A stretch of 64,000 nt of DNA from Pelobacter sp. UBA6812 (lineage in GTDB: Bacteria; Desulfobacterota; Desulfuromonadia; Desulfuromonadales; Syntrophotaleaceae), in NCBI GenBank assembly GCA_002452265.1, contig DKEW01000028.1, positions 46,358 through 110,357 on the forward strand. Reading direction: 5' to 3'. Positions 61,311 to 64,000 of this stretch are shown here, in pieces. The notes under the pieces are model-generated. The model made no database searches. It was not told the origin of the DNA and saw only the letters and a program-made list of their open reading frames with translations. The stretch's first letter is position 1; each line of letters starts with the position of its first letter. The translations under genes were made by a program, and so were the position numbers.

Positions 61311-61466
61311 AAGCTTGATGCGTCGCAAAAAGTCCGTCCTGCGGCGTTACGGCATTTTTCAGGACCTCGACATGCGATGTATGACTTCGCCCCTGAAAAA
61401 ACACCAAGCTTTTAGGACGAAATTTTCGTTTAGCCATCCTATGAGTTTTGCGAATGCATCAAGCCT
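61311..61466. repeat. Element with terminal inverted repeats (MITE-like)
   Basis: 156 bases. Left end AAGCTTGATGCGTCGCAAAA, right end TTTTGCGAATGCATCAAGCCT; when reversed the right end reads AGGCTTGATGCATTCGCAAAA, so about 17 of 20 positions pair. No coding region inside. It lies in the gap between thioesterase and MarC 2 genes, typical of a miniature inverted-repeat element; no target duplication could be confirmed. Confidence 0.6.
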
Positions 61467-61527
61467 AGCGATCATTTGGCAAATGCTTTAATGCTCTAAA
61501 CCGGCAACGTGCAAGCGAAGGTGAATC

Positions 61528-62112
61528 ATGTTTCTGAATGTCTATCTAAAACTGTTTGTCATTCTGACGCCGTTTTTCGTCATGTCGGCGTTTCTGTCCC
61601 TGACCCGGGGCTTTACCTCCGCCGAGCGCAAGAAGGCGGCGGGCAAGGTGACGCTGGCTATCGTCCTGTCGGTGTTCACCATTTACCTGTTCGGCAGGCA
61701 CATCTTCGCCCTGTTCGGGATTACCCTCGATGCCTTTCGCATCGGCGCCGGTGCGGTTTTGTTTCTGTCGGCCGTCAGCATGGTGCGCGGACCGACCGCC
61801 GTAACGCCGCCGTCGCCCGGCGAGGATGTGGCGGTGGTGCCGTTGGCCATCCCCATCGCCGTGGGACCGGGGACCATCGGTGCCCTGCTGGTCATGGCGG
61901 CGGAGCCCAAGAGCCTGGCGGCGCGGCTGGTGACGGCCGGCGCTATGCTGGCCGCCATCGCCACCGTCGGCTTGTTGCTTAGCGTGGCCGGCCGTCTGGA
62001 AAAGGTGGTGGGGCACCAGGGGTTGACCATCCTGACCAAATTGACCGGGCTGTTCGTGTCGGCCATTGCCGCGCAGATCTTCTTCACCGGATTGAAAAAC
62101 TTCCTGGCCTGA
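61528..62112 (+). CDS. MarC family integral membrane protein 2
   Basis: 194 residues. LKLFVILTPFFVMSAFLSLTRGF, LGITLDAFRIGAGAVLFLSAVSM and VPLAIPIAVGPGTIGALLVM are MarC features, here with FVMSAF in place of the usual NPLGN turn. It is a paralogue of MarC 1 with low identity. About 30 bases separate it from the class II aldolase gene. Confidence 0.85.
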   Translation: MFLNVYLKLFVILTPFFVMSAFLSLTRGFTSAERKKAAGKVTLAIVLSVFTIYLFGRHIFALFGITLDAFRIGAGAVLFLSAVSMVRGPTAVTPPSPGEDVAVVPLAIPIAVGPGTIGALLVMAAEPKSLAARLVTAGAMLAAIATVGLLLSVAGRLEKVVGHQGLTILTKLTGLFVSAIAAQIFFTGLKNFLA

Positions 62113-62141
62113 CGGGCCTTTCCTGAACAAGGATATCTTCC

Positions 62142-62804
62142 ATGACCATGCAGAAACAGCGCGAAGCCATCGTCCGCTACGGGCGTAAAATGATCACCTC
62201 CCAGCTGACCACCGGTGCGGGGGGCAACCTGAGTATTCTGGACCGCGCCAGCGGCCAGGTCGCGATCAGCCCCAGCGGCATCGAGTATTTCGACCTGCAG
62301 CCGCAGGACGTGGTCATCACCGATCTTGACGGTAAGGTTCTGGATGGCCAGTACAAGCCCTCCAGCGAGCTCGGTTTTCATCTGGCCCTGTACCGTCGGC
62401 GTCCGGATGTGAACGCCGTGTTGCATACCCACTCGGTGTACGCCACCACCATGGCCTGCCTCGGGTGGGAGATCCCGGCGGTGCATTATCTGGTGGGTTT
62501 TTCCGGCCACAAGGTGCCGCTGGCCCCTTACGCCACTTTCGGGACCGAAGAGCTGGCCCGCAACGTGGCAGACGGCATCGGCGCTTACAACGCCGTGCTG
62601 CTGGCCAATCACGGCCTGGTGGCTGTCGGCAGCGACCTGAGCCGGGCGTTTAATACCGCCGAGGAGATCGAGCTGGTGGCGCGTATCTACTATCAGACCA
62701 AGTCGGTGGGCAACCCGGTGATCCTGCCGGAGACGGAAATGGAGCGGGTGCTGGAAAAATTCGCCACTTACGGACAATCTCCCAAGGAAGACGGCGATGT
62801 TTGA
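62142..62804 (+). CDS. Class II aldolase/adducin family protein (fuculose-phosphate aldolase-like)
   Basis: 220 residues. Zinc ligands in VNAVLHTHSVYAT and LLANHGLVAVG, the acidic base in PSSELGFHLALY and the nucleating GAGGNLSI phosphate-loop are those of L-fuculose-1-phosphate aldolase, L-ribulose-phosphate epimerase and related enzymes. Substrate is open: fuculose-, rhamnulose- or methylthioribulose-phosphate aldolases all belong here. Overlaps the following gene by eight bases. Confidence 0.82.
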   Translation: MTMQKQREAIVRYGRKMITSQLTTGAGGNLSILDRASGQVAISPSGIEYFDLQPQDVVITDLDGKVLDGQYKPSSELGFHLALYRRRPDVNAVLHTHSVYATTMACLGWEIPAVHYLVGFSGHKVPLAPYATFGTEELARNVADGIGAYNAVLLANHGLVAVGSDLSRAFNTAEEIELVARIYYQTKSVGNPVILPETEMERVLEKFATYGQSPKEDGDV

Positions 62805-63927
62805 TTTCGACCGGATCATCGACCGAAACGGGACCGGCTCCCTCAAGTGGGATCGTTACGCCGGTCGCGACGTGCTGCCCCTGTGGGTGGCGGATATGGA
62901 TTTTTCCGCGCCGCCGGCGGTGATCGCCGCCCTGCAGCAGCGCGTTGGCCACGGTGTGTACGGCTACACCCATGTCTCAGACGAGCTGGTTGAAGTGATT
63001 CTGGCGCGGCTTTGGGATCGTTATAAGTGGCAGGTGAAAGCCGAGTCGCTGGTCTGGCTGCCGGGCCTGGTGGTGGGTCTCAACGTGGCCTGCCGGGCGG
63101 TGGGCGGCAGGGGCAGCGAAGTGATGACCATGACCCCCATTTATCCGCCGTTTCTGTCCGCGCCGGGGTTGTCGGAACGCACCCTGGTGACCATTCCCAT
63201 GGTCCAGGAGGGGGCGCAGTGGCTCATCGATTTCGACGCCATGGAAGCAGCGGTTACACCGGCGGCCCGACTGCTGTTGCTGTGCAGCCCGCAGAACCCC
63301 ACCGGCCGGGTGTTTACCCGCAGGGAACTGGAACAGCTGGCCGATTTCTGCCAACGCCACAATCTGGTGCTCTGTTCCGATGAAATCCATTGCGACCTGG
63401 TGCTGGAGCCGGGCATCGAACATATCCCCACGGCGTCTCTCGATGCCGACGTGGCAGCCCGTACCATCACCCTCATGGCGCCGAGCAAAACCTTCAACCT
63501 GCCTGGATTGAACTGCGCCTTCGCCATCATCCCCGACGCTGGATTGCGCGGCCGCTTTCAGCGCGCCATGGCCGGCATCGTGCCCTATGTCAACCTGCTC
63601 GGCTACGTCGGTGCCCTGGCCGCATATCGCGACAGCGGCGACTGGCACGCCGCGCTGCTCGACTACCTGCGCGGCAACCGCGACCTGATACTCGACGCCG
63701 TGGCGGACATGCCGGGGATCAACGCCACCCGTGGTGAGGCCACCTATCTCACCTGGATCGACGCGCGCGGTACCGGCATTGACGATCCGGCGAAATTTTT
63801 TGAAAAAGCCGGGGTGGGGTTGTCCGACGGGCGAGAATTCGGTTTGCCGGGTTTTGTGCGTCTGAATTTCGGCTGTCCGAGGGCGGTGTTACAGCAGGCG
63901 CTGGAGCGGATGCGCAAGGCTTTGTGA
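62797..63927 (+). CDS. MalY/PatB-type PLP C-S lyase
   Basis: 376 residues, aminotransferase fold type I. FDRIIDRNGTGSLKWDRYAGRDVLPLWVADMDF is the MalY/PatB start; the PLP lysine is in MAPSKTFNLPGLN, and CSPQNPTGRVFTRRELEQL binds PLP. These enzymes cleave cystathionine or other beta-substituted cysteines to pyruvate, ammonia and thiol. Coupling to a class II aldolase is unusual. Complete; ends 73 bases before the right edge. Confidence 0.88.
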   Translation: MFDFDRIIDRNGTGSLKWDRYAGRDVLPLWVADMDFSAPPAVIAALQQRVGHGVYGYTHVSDELVEVILARLWDRYKWQVKAESLVWLPGLVVGLNVACRAVGGRGSEVMTMTPIYPPFLSAPGLSERTLVTIPMVQEGAQWLIDFDAMEAAVTPAARLLLLCSPQNPTGRVFTRRELEQLADFCQRHNLVLCSDEIHCDLVLEPGIEHIPTASLDADVAARTITLMAPSKTFNLPGLNCAFAIIPDAGLRGRFQRAMAGIVPYVNLLGYVGALAAYRDSGDWHAALLDYLRGNRDLILDAVADMPGINATRGEATYLTWIDARGTGIDDPAKFFEKAGVGLSDGREFGLPGFVRLNFGCPRAVLQQALERMRKAL

Positions 63928-64000
63928 TTGGTGATTGGTCTCGGTCTTGAGACGTTCGGCCCCTGACATCTGAAACCGGCGGGTCGCGCCCCGCCAGGCG
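63928..64000. other. Right edge, non-coding
   Basis: 73 bases with the direct word GATTGGTGATTGG at the start. No gene or terminator recognised. Confidence 0.4.

Overview
The window looks like chromosome from a strictly anaerobic Gram-negative deltaproteobacterium of the Desulfuromonadales, most like the Pelobacter/Syntrophotalea group. That is an inference from content: a complete N-type ATPase operon, Tol envelope genes, a haem c lipoprotein, a TRAP transporter with its own Usp protein, two RND efflux systems, and many lipoproteins and porin-type proteins. Genes are dense and arranged in short operons with ATGA overlaps. I saw no rRNA, tRNA, CRISPR array, transposase or prophage gene.

Layout. 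1-2933 (-): tolQ-tolR-tolA-tolB, with tolB running off the left edge. 3126-4337 (+): threonine dehydratase. 4310-6482 (-): queC, folE2 and a DUF2064 glycosyltransferase, linked by ATGA overlaps. 6532-8390 (-): pyruvate kinase and a dihaem lipoprotein. 9310-9804 (+): an AmiS/UreI channel behind a 919-base leader region that contains a sigma-54-like promoter. 9916-13491 (-): fabH and a large MscS-type channel. 13671-20390 (+): N-ATPase operon atpDCQRBEFAG. 20940-22635 (+): a radical SAM protein and an alkyltransferase. 22789-30119 (-): MarR regulator and an RND system whose outer-membrane component is fused to an ABC substrate-binding domain. 30448-37828 (-): cysteine synthase, UbiD-type decarboxylase, two paralogous SHOCT lipoproteins, a 55-residue lipoprotein and a porin with an EF-hand-like loop. 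38670-41595 (+): PNPOx-like protein, RPH-like phosphotransferase and dodecin. 41625-44202 (-): TauE/SafE permease, TcdA and a TatD-type hydrolase. 44376 (+): TSCPD protein. 44706-50343 (-): second RND system. 50740-54102 (+): TRAP transporter dctPQM plus uspA. 54948-57080 (+): scramblase-like protein, a lipoprotein and a metallopeptidase. 57183-59690 (-): zinc/manganese-type ABC transporter. 59797-63927: two MarC proteins, a thioesterase-like protein, a class II aldolase and a MalY-type PLP enzyme.

Much of the window concerns the cell envelope: Tol, two RND pumps, an osmotic channel, lipoproteins, a porin and metal or solute import. The N-ATPase would be a second, ion-pumping rotary ATPase, on the premise (not checkable here) that the usual F-ATPase lies elsewhere.

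The least explained structures are not genes. An 82-base imperfect palindrome occurs four times, at 20719, 31601, 43263 and 54435. The first two copies are identical in opposite orientation and also share flanking sequence. Related CACGAAG-rich arms occur alone at 22653 and 29541, and a different element with terminal inverted repeats lies at 61311-61466. Novel-looking protein-level candidates are the substrate-binding/TolC fusion and the PNPOx/RPH-like/dodecin gene set.
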